From Nocardioides flavescens (GTDB taxonomy: Bacteria; Actinomycetota; Actinomycetes; Propionibacteriales; Nocardioidaceae), in the NCBI RefSeq assembly GCF_009823805.1, contig NZ_WUEK01000008.1, positions 1 through 64,000 on the forward strand: a DNA stretch of 64,000 nucleotides. Direction: 5' to 3'. The notes below the pieces were generated by a model, which did not search any database, was not told where the DNA came from, and saw only the letters and a list, made by a program, of their open reading frames with translations. The position numbers and the translations under genes were made by a program. Numbering within the stretch: the first letter of the stretch is position 1; every line of letters starts with the position of its first letter. Positions 34,967-44,348 of the stretch are shown piece after piece.

Positions 34967-37900
34967 CTACCTCCGCGTGACCTTCACCGGGGCGGAGGCG
35001 GCGTCACCTCCGGTCACGAGGCCGTCCACGGCGACGGCGACGACGCGGATCCGGTGCTTGCCCTTGCCGAGCCGGATCGTGGCCTTGGTGGCGCTGGCCG
35101 ACACCTCGTCGACGACCTCGGTGCCGTCGAGGATGCGGTAACCACCGACCGAGGAGGCCGGGGTCGCGGGCGACCACTTCAGGACCAGCTTGTTGCCCTT
35201 CTTCTTGGTCTTGCCCTTCTTGATCTTCGGCGCCGTGAGGGCGTCGCGGGTGACCTTGACGGTCGTCGCGCTGCTCATCGAGGTCCCGAGCTCGTTGCTG
35301 AACACGGCGCGGAACTGGACACCGTTGTCACCCGGGGTCGCGGTGAAGGCGTACGACGTCCCGGTGGCCCCGGCGATGTCGATCCACGAGCCGCCCTGGC
35401 TGCGCTGCCACTGCACCGTCGGTGCGGGCGTCCCGGACGCGGCGGCGGTGAGGATCACTGCCTCCCCGACCTCGGCGGTGCGGGTGGCCGCCGGCTGGGC
35501 GGTGATGCTCGGCGACGCCAGACCGGTCCGGACGTCGGTCGTCACGGTCTGCTCGATGTCGTCGGAGGCGGCGCCGAGCATGATGCTGCGGTTGCCTGTG
35601 CCGACCACCCAGCGCTGCGCGACGGAGTCCCAGGCGGAGAGCTCCTGGACGTCGACGTGCAGGGTGAGGGTCTTCGACTGGCCGGCCGCGAGGTCGACGT
35701 GGTCGAACTGGACGAGCTTGCGTGCCGACTGCTCGAAGCCCGAGACGACGATGCCGTGGCTGTCACGCACGGGCGCCGCGAGGTCGGGCGACGGGCCGAC
35801 GTACACCTGCGGCGAGGTGCCACCGGCCCGCGAGCCGGTGTTGCTGACGGTCATGGTGACGTCGAGACCGCCGTCGGTGGTCGGCTTGGCCGAGAGGCCG
35901 GAGTAGCCGAACGTCGTGTACGACAGTCCGTAGCCGAACGCGAACTGGGGCTTGATCCCCGTCGGGTTCGCGGTCGGGTCGGTGTACCAGCGGTAGCCGA
36001 CGTTGACGCCGTCGGTCCACTTGATGCTCGGGGTCGTCTCGTCGGCGGCCTGCGAGCCGGTGCTGCGCTCGGGACGACCGCTGAACGGCGTCGAGTCGTT
36101 GTCCTTCGGGAACGAGATGGGCAGCCGTCCCGACGGGTCGGCCTTGCCGTAGAGCAGGTTCGAGGTGGCCGTGCCGCCCTCCTGACCCGGGTACCACATC
36201 TCGAGGATCGCGTCGACGCTGCCGGCCCACGGCATGGCGATCGCCGCGCCGGAGTTCACGACGACCGAGACCTTGTGGCCGGCCGCGTGGGCGGCCTGGG
36301 CGACGGTGTTCACGAGCAGGTCCTGGCTCGCGCTGAGCGACTTCACGGCCGCGGTCGTGGACGAGTTGTCGCCACCGCCCTGGGCGGTGCCGGCGCCGGA
36401 GTCGTCGACGAAGATGACCGTGCTGTCGTTGGTCTGCGCCGCCTGCGCCGCCTTCGCGATGTTCTGGTTCAGCGGTGCCCAGGCGAAGCGCATCGTCGGC
36501 GCGGTCGCGTTGGTGACGGCCGGGGTGTAGGTGAACGACACCTGGTGCAGCCCCGGCGTCAGGTCCAGGGCGATGCCCCGGTTGTCCTTGCCGAGGTACT
36601 GCCCGTTGGAGGCGACCTGCCCGTCCGGGAAGTCGTTGGGCAGGATGTTGCTGCCCGGGTTGGCGATGGTGCGGGCCGTGCCGTCGACGCTGAGCGTCAT
36701 GTTCGACGCAGCGCCGCCGCCGCGACCCTCGGGGGCGACGCCCCCGTTGAAGGCCGCCGCGTTGCCGCTGTCGGAGCCGTACGAGCGCTGCAGCAGCAGC
36801 TGGTAGGTGTCGGCGGTCGGCACGTTGAGGTAGCCGGACCAGGTGTAGGTGCCGCCCTTGGCGAGGTTGGTCTGCTTGCCGTCGACGGTCGTGACGACAC
36901 TCGGCGTGATCGCCTGACCGTTCGCGTCGGTGCCGGTCAGGGTGAGCCCCGGAGCAGCGGCGCTGTCGTTGGTCGTCTGCAGGTTGGCGGTCGGCACGGT
37001 GGTGCCGATCCAGTCGACGCCGGGCGCCGAGGTGACCTTGGCGGTGCCGACCTCGGTCTGGATCGCCTTGAGCGGGGTGAGGTTGTTGCGGTCGCCGAAG
37101 CCGCGTGCGCGCTCGCCGCCGGGGCTGCTCGGCAGCAGCGTCGACGTCGGGCCCACCACGGCGACGGTGCCGGTGCTCGACAGCGGCAGCGCGCCGCCGT
37201 CGTTCTTGAGCAGCACGCCGGCGTCCTCGGCCAGCTCGCGGGCGACGACGATGCCGGCGGCCTTGTCGACGTTGGTGGTGTTGGGGTTGTTGGTGACGTC
37301 GCCGTGCTGGGCCACGGGGGAGCGGTAGGCCGCCGGGATCTTCGAGTTGTCGAGCAGCCCGAACCGCTCGTACTGGTAGAGGATGCGCGACACCGCGTCG
37401 TCGAGGCGGGCGGCGTACGCCGGGTCGTAGGTCGAGGAGGTCGGGTCGACGTAGGGCTGGAGCCGGGCGGCGGTGAAGTTCGAGGTCGAGAACTCGTTGT
37501 CCATGCCGGCGATGAGGTCCGAGGGGGCCTTGCTGCCGCCGTAGTCGGAGGTGATGAACCCCTTCAGGCCGTACAGCGTCTTGACGATGTTGTTGTTGAG
37601 GTTGGAGTTGGAGCAGGCGTAGTCGGACTTGCCCTGCTCGGTGACGATCTGGAACGTCGCGTAGGAGCACATCACCGACGACACCTCGCCGTCCTCGATC
37701 GCCGCCTGGGCGGGGGCGAGGAACAGCTCGTGGGCCGCCTGCGGGCCGACAAGGGAGGGGACGTTCTGGTTCTGGCCGTCGTAGAGCGAGACGTGCTTGA
37801 CCTGGGACAGCAGCCCCTGGCTCTGGATGCCGCGGATCTCGGTCTCCGAGAACTGGCTGGAGACGTAGGCGTCCTCGCCGTTCGTCGTCATGTTGCGCGA

Positions 37901-38407
37901 CCACGACGGGAACCGCGCTACGTCGACCTGCGGGCCGTAGACGAGGTCCACGTCGCTGGCGAGGCCCTCCTTGCCGACCTGCTCACCGAGGCGCACGTAG
38001 TCCTCGCGGTCGAACGACGAGGCGAGGCCCAGGCGGGTCGGGAACGACGTCGCGTCGTTGCGGGTGTTGATGCCCATGGCGTCCGCGTGGCGGATCTCCG
38101 GGATGCCGAGGCGGGGGACACCGGCGAGGTAGCCGGCCTCACCGTGCTGGTCGGGGTCGGTGCCGCCCCGGATGAGGGTGAGCTTCTCGGCGACGGACAG
38201 CTGGGAGACCAGCCAATTGACGGTCGCAGTGTTCGGGGCGTTGCTGGCGATCGCGGGGGACTGCGGACCGGAGGCGGCGGGGGCGTCGGCCGCGAGAGCG
38301 GTCTGCGCACCGCCGATCAGGGGCGAGGCCAGGGCGATGGCGAGCATCGCCCCGGTGGCGAGGGCCGCCTGGCCGCGGACGCGGCGAGACGGAGGGCGTG
38401 AGAGCAC
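34967..38407 (-). CDS. Secreted GH3 glycoside hydrolase with PA14, Ig-like and Fn3-type domains
   Basis: This 1146-residue exoenzyme, probably a beta-glucosidase-type enzyme, starts with a signal peptide (about 1-39, ending ALAADAPA). A GH3 N-terminal barrel follows with nucleophile Asp288 in ITSDYGG, then the GH3 C-terminal domain interrupted by a PA14-like insert (GTYTWSGYLNVPTADTYQL, about 500-620). Next are an Fn3-like domain, an Ig-like domain (about 970-1060) and a C-terminal Fn3-type domain. The last part is lysine-rich. GTG 38407 has AAAGGA nine bases upstream. It is divergent from a ROK regulator, its likely controller. Confidence 0.93.
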   Translation of the reverse strand: MLSRPPSRRVRGQAALATGAMLAIALASPLIGGAQTALAADAPAASGPQSPAIASNAPNTATVNWLVSQLSVAEKLTLIRGGTDPDQHGEAGYLAGVPRLGIPEIRHADAMGINTRNDATSFPTRLGLASSFDREDYVRLGEQVGKEGLASDVDLVYGPQVDVARFPSWSRNMTTNGEDAYVSSQFSETEIRGIQSQGLLSQVKHVSLYDGQNQNVPSLVGPQAAHELFLAPAQAAIEDGEVSSVMCSYATFQIVTEQGKSDYACSNSNLNNNIVKTLYGLKGFITSDYGGSKAPSDLIAGMDNEFSTSNFTAARLQPYVDPTSSTYDPAYAARLDDAVSRILYQYERFGLLDNSKIPAAYRSPVAQHGDVTNNPNTTNVDKAAGIVVARELAEDAGVLLKNDGGALPLSSTGTVAVVGPTSTLLPSSPGGERARGFGDRNNLTPLKAIQTEVGTAKVTSAPGVDWIGTTVPTANLQTTNDSAAAPGLTLTGTDANGQAITPSVVTTVDGKQTNLAKGGTYTWSGYLNVPTADTYQLLLQRSYGSDSGNAAAFNGGVAPEGRGGGAASNMTLSVDGTARTIANPGSNILPNDFPDGQVASNGQYLGKDNRGIALDLTPGLHQVSFTYTPAVTNATAPTMRFAWAPLNQNIAKAAQAAQTNDSTVIFVDDSGAGTAQGGGDNSSTTAAVKSLSASQDLLVNTVAQAAHAAGHKVSVVVNSGAAIAMPWAGSVDAILEMWYPGQEGGTATSNLLYGKADPSGRLPISFPKDNDSTPFSGRPERSTGSQAADETTPSIKWTDGVNVGYRWYTDPTANPTGIKPQFAFGYGLSYTTFGYSGLSAKPTTDGGLDVTMTVSNTGSRAGGTSPQVYVGPSPDLAAPVRDSHGIVVSGFEQSARKLVQFDHVDLAAGQSKTLTLHVDVQELSAWDSVAQRWVVGTGNRSIMLGAASDDIEQTVTTDVRTGLASPSITAQPAATRTAEVGEAVILTAAASGTPAPTVQWQRSQGGSWIDIAGATGTSYAFTATPGDNGVQFRAVFSNELGTSMSSATTVKVTRDALTAPKIKKGKTKKKGNKLVLKWSPATPASSVGGYRILDGTEVVDEVSASATKATIRLGKGKHRIRVVAVAVDGLVTGGDAASAPVKVTRR

Positions 38408-38544
38408 AGAGTTGTCCTTTCAGACAGGGGGACGTGCCGCAACGGGCGTGCAGGACCAGCACCTCGGGCTTCCCCGACGAGGTGCTCTGCAGAGACGACC
38501 GTCACAGCGGACTCCTGGAAACTATGTGCCGCTTTTCAACTCTG

Positions 38545-38579
38545 TCAATTGAATCGAGGGGTGGAAATGAAACGTTTTC
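38545..38579. promoter_or_regulatory. AT-rich palindromes between GH3 and ROK genes
   Basis: TCAATTGA (38545-38552) and GAAACGTTTTC (38569-38579, core AAACGTTT) sit in an unusually A+T-rich 80-bp patch of the 240-bp divergent spacer. They are candidate operators for the ROK repressor. Confidence 0.5.
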
Positions 38580-38647
38580 GGTGCACCGTCATACCGATAA
38601 AGACGGGTCATTGACCGGCTCTCGCACCTGCCCGTACGGTCCGATCC

Positions 38648-39805
38648 ATGACCGAGGTGGCGCGTGCGTCCAGGGCCCAGGCCCGTGAGTCGCTGCTCCG
38701 GCTGATCCGGCAGCGCCAGGACGTCACCCGCGGCGATCTGTGCGACCTCTCGGGCTTTTCACGCAGCACTGTGGTGAACACCGTCGGGGCCCTCATCCAC
38801 GACGGTCTCGTCGTCGAGGTGCAGGGACCCGGGCCGGGCCCCGGCTCGGGGAGCGGCCGTCCGGCCAAGCTGCTGCGGGTCGCGGCGGACGGCTCGGTGG
38901 TGGCCGGCGTCGACTTCGGCCACAACCACCTGCAGGTGGCGATCGCCGACGCGACGGGGCGAGTGCTGGCGCGGTCACGGCGCAGCTTCGACGTCGACCG
39001 TCGGGCTCAGGAGGCTCTCGACCTGGCTGCCGGCATGGTGCGCGAGCTCGTCTCGTCGGCCGGCGTCGCGGCGCCCAGGCTCGCCGTCGCGGGGATCCCC
39101 GGGCCGGTGGAGACGGCCGGGGGGCGCCTGCGGAGCCCGTCGATCCTGTCGGGCTGGGTCGGCATCTCCCCGGGGGCGGAGCTGAGCCGGCGGCTGCGGT
39201 GCCGCGTCCACGTCGAGAACGACGCCTTCCTCGGGGCGTACGGCGAGCTCGCGTGCGGCGCCGGTCGCGGCGTGCGCGACTTCCTCTACGTCAAGGTCTC
39301 CCACGGCGTCGGAGCCGCGATGGTCATCGGCGGCGAGCCCTACCGTGGGGCCTCAGGCGTGGCCGGCGAGATCGGCCACACCCAGCTGCGCAGCCACACC
39401 GAGCTGTGCCGCTGCGGCAACCGCGGCTGCCTCGAGGCGGTGGTGTCGGTGAGCTCGGTCCGCGCTCAGATCGCGCACACCCACCCGACCGAGGACCCGG
39501 AGACTCTGAGGTTCGACGCCGACGACGTGCTCACCTGGCGCGTCATCGACGGGGCCGGCCGCATCCTCGGCGAGGTGCTGGCCAACATCTGCAACCTGCT
39601 CAACCCAGGCGCGATCGTGATCGGCGGCGAGCTCGGCGGTGGCACCCCGCGGCTGCTGGACGCCGTGCGCGAGACGCTGCTGCGTGACGCTCAACCGGCC
39701 TGCGCCGCTGCGGTCCGCGTGGTTGCCGCCGAGCTCGGTGAGGAGTCGGAGCTCACCGGGGCCCTGCAGCTCGCCACGATGATGCTGCCGACCCCGGCCC
39801 GCTGA
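38648..39805 (+). CDS. ROK family transcriptional regulator
   Basis: This 385-residue protein has an N-terminal winged helix (about 15-75, VTRGDLCDLSGFSRSTVVNTV) fused to a sugar-kinase-like ROK domain. The zinc motif reads CRCGNRGCLE (about residue 257) after GEIGHTQL. Such proteins repress carbohydrate genes and release DNA when bound to a sugar. It is divergent from the GH3 gene, so control of that glycosidase by its product sugar is the likely job. The ATG is close to the AT-rich operators. Confidence 0.92.
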   Translation: MTEVARASRAQARESLLRLIRQRQDVTRGDLCDLSGFSRSTVVNTVGALIHDGLVVEVQGPGPGPGSGSGRPAKLLRVAADGSVVAGVDFGHNHLQVAIADATGRVLARSRRSFDVDRRAQEALDLAAGMVRELVSSAGVAAPRLAVAGIPGPVETAGGRLRSPSILSGWVGISPGAELSRRLRCRVHVENDAFLGAYGELACGAGRGVRDFLYVKVSHGVGAAMVIGGEPYRGASGVAGEIGHTQLRSHTELCRCGNRGCLEAVVSVSSVRAQIAHTHPTEDPETLRFDADDVLTWRVIDGAGRILGEVLANICNLLNPGAIVIGGELGGGTPRLLDAVRETLLRDAQPACAAAVRVVAAELGEESELTGALQLATMMLPTPAR

Positions 39806-39833
39806 GCCCGGACACTGACCTCCAACGTTGACC

Positions 39834-40862
39834 TCAGAGGTCGGCGACCCGCGGCGCGACCTCGGTGCCGAGCAGCTCGATGCCGCGCAGCAGGTCTTCG
39901 TGGGCCAGGCGCGGGTTGGTCATCTGCAGCGAGACCCGGTCGACGCCGCCGAGCTGGTCGGCGACCCGGCCCAGCTTGGCGACGATCTCGTCGGGGTCGC
40001 CGAGGAAGAACGCGCCGTCCGGACCGCTGGTCGCATTGAACTGCGCCCGGTTGGGCGGCGCGAACCCGCGCTCGCGCGAGATCGAGGTGAACATCTCGTT
40101 CCACCCCGGGTAGATCGTGTCGGCCGCGTGCTCGTGGCTCTCGCCGACGTAGCCGAAGACGTGCAGCCCGACCTGGAGCTGCTCGGGCGCGTGCCCGGCC
40201 TGCGCACCCGCGCGGCGGTAGAGGTCGACGAGGGGCGCGAACTGGCGCGGCTCCCCACCGATGATCGCCACCATCAGCGGCAGCCCGAGCGCGCCAGCGC
40301 GAGCGAACGACGCCGGCGTGCCGCCGACCCCGATCCAGATCGGCAACTGCTCCTGCACCGGGCGCGGGTAGACGCCCTGACCGTTCAGCGGCGCGCGGTG
40401 CTGACCTGACCACGTGACGTGCTCCGACTCGCGGATCTTGAGGAGCAGGTCGAGCTTCTCGGTGAACAGCGAGTCGTAGTCGTTGAGGTCGAGCCCGAAC
40501 AGCGGGAACGACTCGATGAACGAGCCCCGTCCAACCACGAGGTCGATGCGCCCACCCGAGATCAGGTCGAGCGTCGCGAACTGCTGGAACACCCGCACCG
40601 GGTCCGCCGCGCTCAGCACCGCCACGGCGCTGCCGAGCCGGATGTTCGTCGTACGCGCGGCCGCCGCGGCGAGGATCACCGGCGGCGCGGAGTCGTAGTA
40701 CTCCTCGCGGTGGTGCTCACCGATCCCGAACGAGTAGAGCCCCGACTTGTCGGCCAGCTCGATCTCCTCGAGCAGGTGCGCCATCCGCTCCGCCGGCCCG
40801 ACGACGTGGCCGGTGGACGGGTCGGTGACCCGGGAGACGAAGCTGTCGATGCCGACGTGCAC
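39834..40862 (-). CDS. LLM class flavin-dependent oxidoreductase (second)
   Basis: This 342-residue luciferase-like barrel shows LADKSGLYSFGIGEHHREEYYDSAPP and FATLDLISGGRIDLVVGRGS. These belong to the large bacterial family of FMN-dependent alkane or xenobiotic monooxygenase-like proteins. GTG 40862 is chosen because GGAGGT lies just upstream and the family usually begins with HVGIDSF-like sequence; the longer frame adds a Cys-rich non-conserved stretch. It appears to be a single-gene unit. The substrate is unknown. Confidence 0.85.
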   Translation of the reverse strand: MHVGIDSFVSRVTDPSTGHVVGPAERMAHLLEEIELADKSGLYSFGIGEHHREEYYDSAPPVILAAAAARTTNIRLGSAVAVLSAADPVRVFQQFATLDLISGGRIDLVVGRGSFIESFPLFGLDLNDYDSLFTEKLDLLLKIRESEHVTWSGQHRAPLNGQGVYPRPVQEQLPIWIGVGGTPASFARAGALGLPLMVAIIGGEPRQFAPLVDLYRRAGAQAGHAPEQLQVGLHVFGYVGESHEHAADTIYPGWNEMFTSISRERGFAPPNRAQFNATSGPDGAFFLGDPDEIVAKLGRVADQLGGVDRVSLQMTNPRLAHEDLLRGIELLGTEVAPRVADL

Positions 40863-40928
40863 GGGGACCTCCGGAGGTGGTGGGTGGTTGCCGTCGCAAC
40901 GCTCGCAGGTGCGGCAGCATTCCGCTAG

Positions 40929-40943
40929 TTGAAGATTCATCAA
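40929..40943. promoter_or_regulatory. TTGA-N7-TCAA element upstream of LLM gene
   Basis: A short A+T-rich inverted repeat lies 67 bases upstream of the second LLM gene. It resembles MarR-type operators, but no MarR gene is nearby, so it is only a candidate. Confidence 0.25.
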
Positions 40944-40978
40944 GACGGGCGCGTCGGAAGGGAGGGGCTGTCGTGGTC

Positions 40979-41019
40979 GGTGGTTGAGGAGGTCGTGCAA
41001 CGACCGTCTCGAAACCACC
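40979..41019 (+). repeat. Palindromic repeat, stem GGTCGT/ACGACC
   Basis: A complete copy with the left end GGTGGTTGAGGA, a 6-bp central stem at 40991-41005 and the right end TCTCGAAACCACC. It lies between the LLM promoter and the 3' end of the helicase gene. Confidence 0.9.
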
Positions 41020-41042
41020 CCGGAGCTCCATCGACCGGGCCT

Positions 41043-44000
41043 CTAGCCCGTGGCCAGCAGGCTGGTCGCTTCGAACACGATCTCCGGGAGGGGTTGCCGC
41101 AGCCGCCAGGTGATGGCCACGGGCCGCTCACCTTCGAGCTCGCCGTGCTGGTCGACCTGCCCGAAGAAGCGGAAGGTGCCCTCGATCCCGCCCTGGCTCC
41201 GCTCGCGCACGAAGAGCAGACGGTGCTCGGACGCGTCAGGACCGGCGCCGATGCACTTCAGTGTCGACGGAGTGGTCTGTCGCCAGTTGTTGGGCGTCTC
41301 CCAGTGGAAGAGGTCGGCCGACAGGGCATGGTCCCTGTACTGGATGTGCGAGGCGAAAGACGGATGGTCCTTGTTCAACGTCACGAACATCAGCTGGGTG
41401 CGCAGGTCTGCCGCGAAGTAGACACCCTCGCGGTGTTCCTTCGGTCTGTCGACTGTGCTGATCCCCATGGCGGCGAAGACCTCGGCGCGCGTGTAGCGCG
41501 CGTGCGCCATGAGCGGAACATCGTCGAGTCCGAAGAGTGCAGACGCCGTCGCATCCTGCTTCGCGCGGGTGAGTGACAGCAGCTCGCAGATCTCGTCGCG
41601 GACCGAGACGTGGCGCCACAGCTGCGCGAAGCCCTCCGTGATGCTCGTAGGGGTGGTGCCGAGCAGGTGCAGAAGTTGCATGGCCAACCGCGACTCGGAC
41701 CGCGTCAGTCCGTTCTCGTCCGGCGGTTGGTCCGCGCCCAGCCACGTCGTCCAGGTGTCGACGCGCGTCGGGTCTGCGACGTGCTGGAGGAACCCGATGC
41801 GTCGTAGCAGGTCCGCTTCCTCCCGCCGCAGCTCCGGATCACCTGGTGCGGGAGGCACGTCGCCTCCGCCGGCCTCGCGCTGCAGTCGAGTCCACGACAT
41901 CTTGCGCTGGTCGACGGCGTAGAACTGCTCGACCGATCGCTCGGTCTCCTCTAGGAAGTCCGTGAGCGTCCTGGACCGGGTGCGCCGCAGATCCTTGACC
42001 AGTCCGGTCAGTCCGGCTCGTGGCGTGACCTCCTTCAGGCGCGCCAGCACGCGCTCACGGGCCACCCGTTCGAGGGTGATCGAGCTGCCGGCCGGCAGGA
42101 ACGGGAAGTCCTGCTCGGCCTGCTCGCGCAGAGTTCCGTGCTGTGGGCTGATGAGGGCGCGGAACCGCTCCTCGTAGCGGTACTCCGCGCGGTGCTGACC
42201 GATGAAGTCCAGGACGAGGCAGGACGACTTCCCCGGTGACAGACGAAGACCCCGCCCCAGTTGCTGGGCGAAGAGCACGGGGCTCTGGGTCGGTCGGAGC
42301 AGCAGCACGGTGTCGACGTCCGGTGCGTCGATGCCCTCGCCTAGAACGTCGACGCTGGACACCACCTGCAGCTCACCGGCCCGCAACCGACCGAGGACCG
42401 CGTCGCGGTGAGCCTGGTCGTGATCGCCGTCGAGGTGCTCAGCTCGGAAGCCGAGGCGGGTGAACTCCTGGGCCATGAACCTCGCGTGCTCGACCGAGAC
42501 GCAGAACGCCAGCGCCCGCATCTGCGCGGGCACGTCGACCCAGCGGTGCACGGCCTCGACGATGAGGCGTACTCGCTCGTGGTCCCCGGTGTAGAGGTCG
42601 GCGAGATCGCCGATCGCGTAGTCCCCGGCGCGCCACGACAGCGTGCGGAGGTCGGTGCCGTCATCCACCCCGACGTACTCGAACGGTGCGAGGAGCTGGT
42701 CGTCGACGGCCTCCCACAGTCGGAGCTCGGTGGTGTACCCGCCACCGAACAGGTCGGTGATGGCCATGCCGTCGGTCCGCTCGGGTGTCGCGGTGAGTCC
42801 GACGAGCTCGCGGGGTGCGAGGTGCTCGACGACCTCGCGCCACGACGACGCTGTGCTGTGGTGGGCCTCGTCGACGTAGACGACGTCGTAGTGATCGCTG
42901 GGCACAGTGCTGAGGCGTCGATGCAGCGTCTGCACCATCGCGAAGACGTAGTGGTCGACCGCTGGTGGCGCCGCGCTGCCCGTGAGCAGCTCGCCGAAGC
43001 CGGGGTCTCGCAGTGCCCGGCGGAAGGTCGCCCGCGCCTGCTCCAGGATCTGCTCGCGATGAGCGATGAAGAGCAGCCGCGGCCGTGTGTCGTGCTGGTC
43101 GCACAGGCGCGCGTAGTCGAGGGCGGCGATCACGGTCTTGCCCGTCCCTGTCGCGGCCACGACGAGGTGCTGATGTTCGCCGAACGACGACCGCCGGTGC
43201 TGGAGCGTCTCGAGGACGTGACGTTGGTGGGGCTTCGGCTGCAGGGAGATCTCGGCGTACGCCTCCTCAAGGCGCTGGTTCAGGTCGTCGATGGTGCGCT
43301 GCGCCGTCTTGCTGATGGCGCGCTGCGAATAGCCCCTCGCCTCGAGGAGCGCGGCGTCCAGACGGTCGCGGTCATCGAGGGTGTAGGTCTCGTACACAGG
43401 CGCGTGCCAGTAGCTCTCGAAAATCGGCTGGATGCGGCCGAAGACGCCGGGAGCATCGGCGCGCGCCAGTCGAACGTTCCACTCGAGCCCTGAGTACAGC
43501 GCCGCATCCGAGAGGTTCGAGGAACCGACGCAGGCGGTGTCGAGCTCACCTGGTCGGCGGAACAGCCACGCCTTGGCGTGGAGCTTCGTCGACTGACCCT
43601 GGTAGTTGACCTTGACCTCGACCCCGAGCTTCACCAGCTCGTCGAGTGCCTTGGCACTTGTCGCGCCCAGGTAGGTGGACGTGATGACGCGCACCCGTCC
43701 GCCTCGTTCACGAAGAGCGCGGAGCTCCTCCTTCAGCGGCTGGAACCCGGTGTAGCCGACGAAGGCGCAGATGAGGTCGACCTCCTCCGCGCAGCGGATC
43801 TCCTCCCGCAGGACTGCGCCGAAGCTGGGCTCGCCCGCCCCGTTGACGAGGAGCTCGCTGGTCGTGAGCGGGATCGTCGGGTGGGCGGGCAGTGCACCGC
43901 CAGTGAGGCCGGCATCCGGGCTGATGCCCTTCAGCAGACGGGGAGGAAGACTCACACGGTCGGCCGCGAAGTCGTCGTCGAGTGCGTCGATGGCTCGGTT

Positions 44001-44216
44001 CACGGCCTCGACCCCAGCCTCCAGGCTGGCAGTATCGCGCGGCGTACGCATGCGGCGAGCGACCCGCAGCAGGTGTTTGCCGAGCCGCTCGACCGCGTCG
44101 CTCGCGGTCAGCGCATCAGCCCCGTACGTCGCTCGCTCGACCCCTTGAAGAAGGCGCTCCAGCTCCTCGGTGACGAGCTCATCTCGCAGTCCCGCGCGCA
44201 GTGGGTCCTGGGCCAT
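41043..44216 (-). CDS. PLD-nuclease/SF2 helicase/DUF3427 fusion protein
   Basis: This protein of about 1057 residues begins with a helical part, followed by a phospholipase D-like nuclease domain (about 120-270; HAK motif in STKLHAKAWLF and GSSNLSDAAL). An SF2 helicase follows with Walker A AATGTGKT (about 355), DEAH box YVDEAHH and LGRGLRL motif VI. The C-terminus has the DUF3427 region (about 780-1057). Such fusions occur as lone genes and near defence systems. ATG 44216 is preferred because AGGA lies five bases upstream; a TTG at 44231 is the alternative. Codon third positions are less GC-rich than in neighbours, hinting at transfer. Confidence 0.85.
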   Translation of the reverse strand: MAQDPLRAGLRDELVTEELERLLQGVERATYGADALTASDAVERLGKHLLRVARRMRTPRDTASLEAGVEAVNRAIDALDDDFAADRVSLPPRLLKGISPDAGLTGGALPAHPTIPLTTSELLVNGAGEPSFGAVLREEIRCAEEVDLICAFVGYTGFQPLKEELRALRERGGRVRVITSTYLGATSAKALDELVKLGVEVKVNYQGQSTKLHAKAWLFRRPGELDTACVGSSNLSDAALYSGLEWNVRLARADAPGVFGRIQPIFESYWHAPVYETYTLDDRDRLDAALLEARGYSQRAISKTAQRTIDDLNQRLEEAYAEISLQPKPHQRHVLETLQHRRSSFGEHQHLVVAATGTGKTVIAALDYARLCDQHDTRPRLLFIAHREQILEQARATFRRALRDPGFGELLTGSAAPPAVDHYVFAMVQTLHRRLSTVPSDHYDVVYVDEAHHSTASSWREVVEHLAPRELVGLTATPERTDGMAITDLFGGGYTTELRLWEAVDDQLLAPFEYVGVDDGTDLRTLSWRAGDYAIGDLADLYTGDHERVRLIVEAVHRWVDVPAQMRALAFCVSVEHARFMAQEFTRLGFRAEHLDGDHDQAHRDAVLGRLRAGELQVVSSVDVLGEGIDAPDVDTVLLLRPTQSPVLFAQQLGRGLRLSPGKSSCLVLDFIGQHRAEYRYEERFRALISPQHGTLREQAEQDFPFLPAGSSITLERVARERVLARLKEVTPRAGLTGLVKDLRRTRSRTLTDFLEETERSVEQFYAVDQRKMSWTRLQREAGGGDVPPAPGDPELRREEADLLRRIGFLQHVADPTRVDTWTTWLGADQPPDENGLTRSESRLAMQLLHLLGTTPTSITEGFAQLWRHVSVRDEICELLSLTRAKQDATASALFGLDDVPLMAHARYTRAEVFAAMGISTVDRPKEHREGVYFAADLRTQLMFVTLNKDHPSFASHIQYRDHALSADLFHWETPNNWRQTTPSTLKCIGAGPDASEHRLLFVRERSQGGIEGTFRFFGQVDQHGELEGERPVAITWRLRQPLPEIVFEATSLLATG

Positions 44217-44286
44217 CAGCTTCCTGTCCAACGCTCGACGCTGCAGAGGTGGCGAGCTTAGGTCCTCATTCGCTCGCCAGAAGCAG

Positions 44287-44322
44287 AACCGCCCGCGACC
44301 TGCAGGTGCAGGTCGCGGGCGG
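44287..44322 (-). terminator. Terminator of glnA
   Basis: Two perfect 17-base arms (44287-44303 and 44306-44322) form a very stable hairpin 26 bases after the glnA stop. Confidence 0.85.
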
Positions 44323-44348
44323 TCCGCCGATCAGATGGGCCCAGTGGC

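Noticed and set aside
34865..38401. Plus-strand open frame of 1178 codons
   Set aside because: It is the antisense of the GH3 gene; its protein is low-complexity Arg/Gly/Val-rich, while the minus frame has clear domains.
41043..44216. DISARM or BREX component
   Set aside because: No methyltransferase, drmB-like, brxC-like or pglZ-like gene is nearby.
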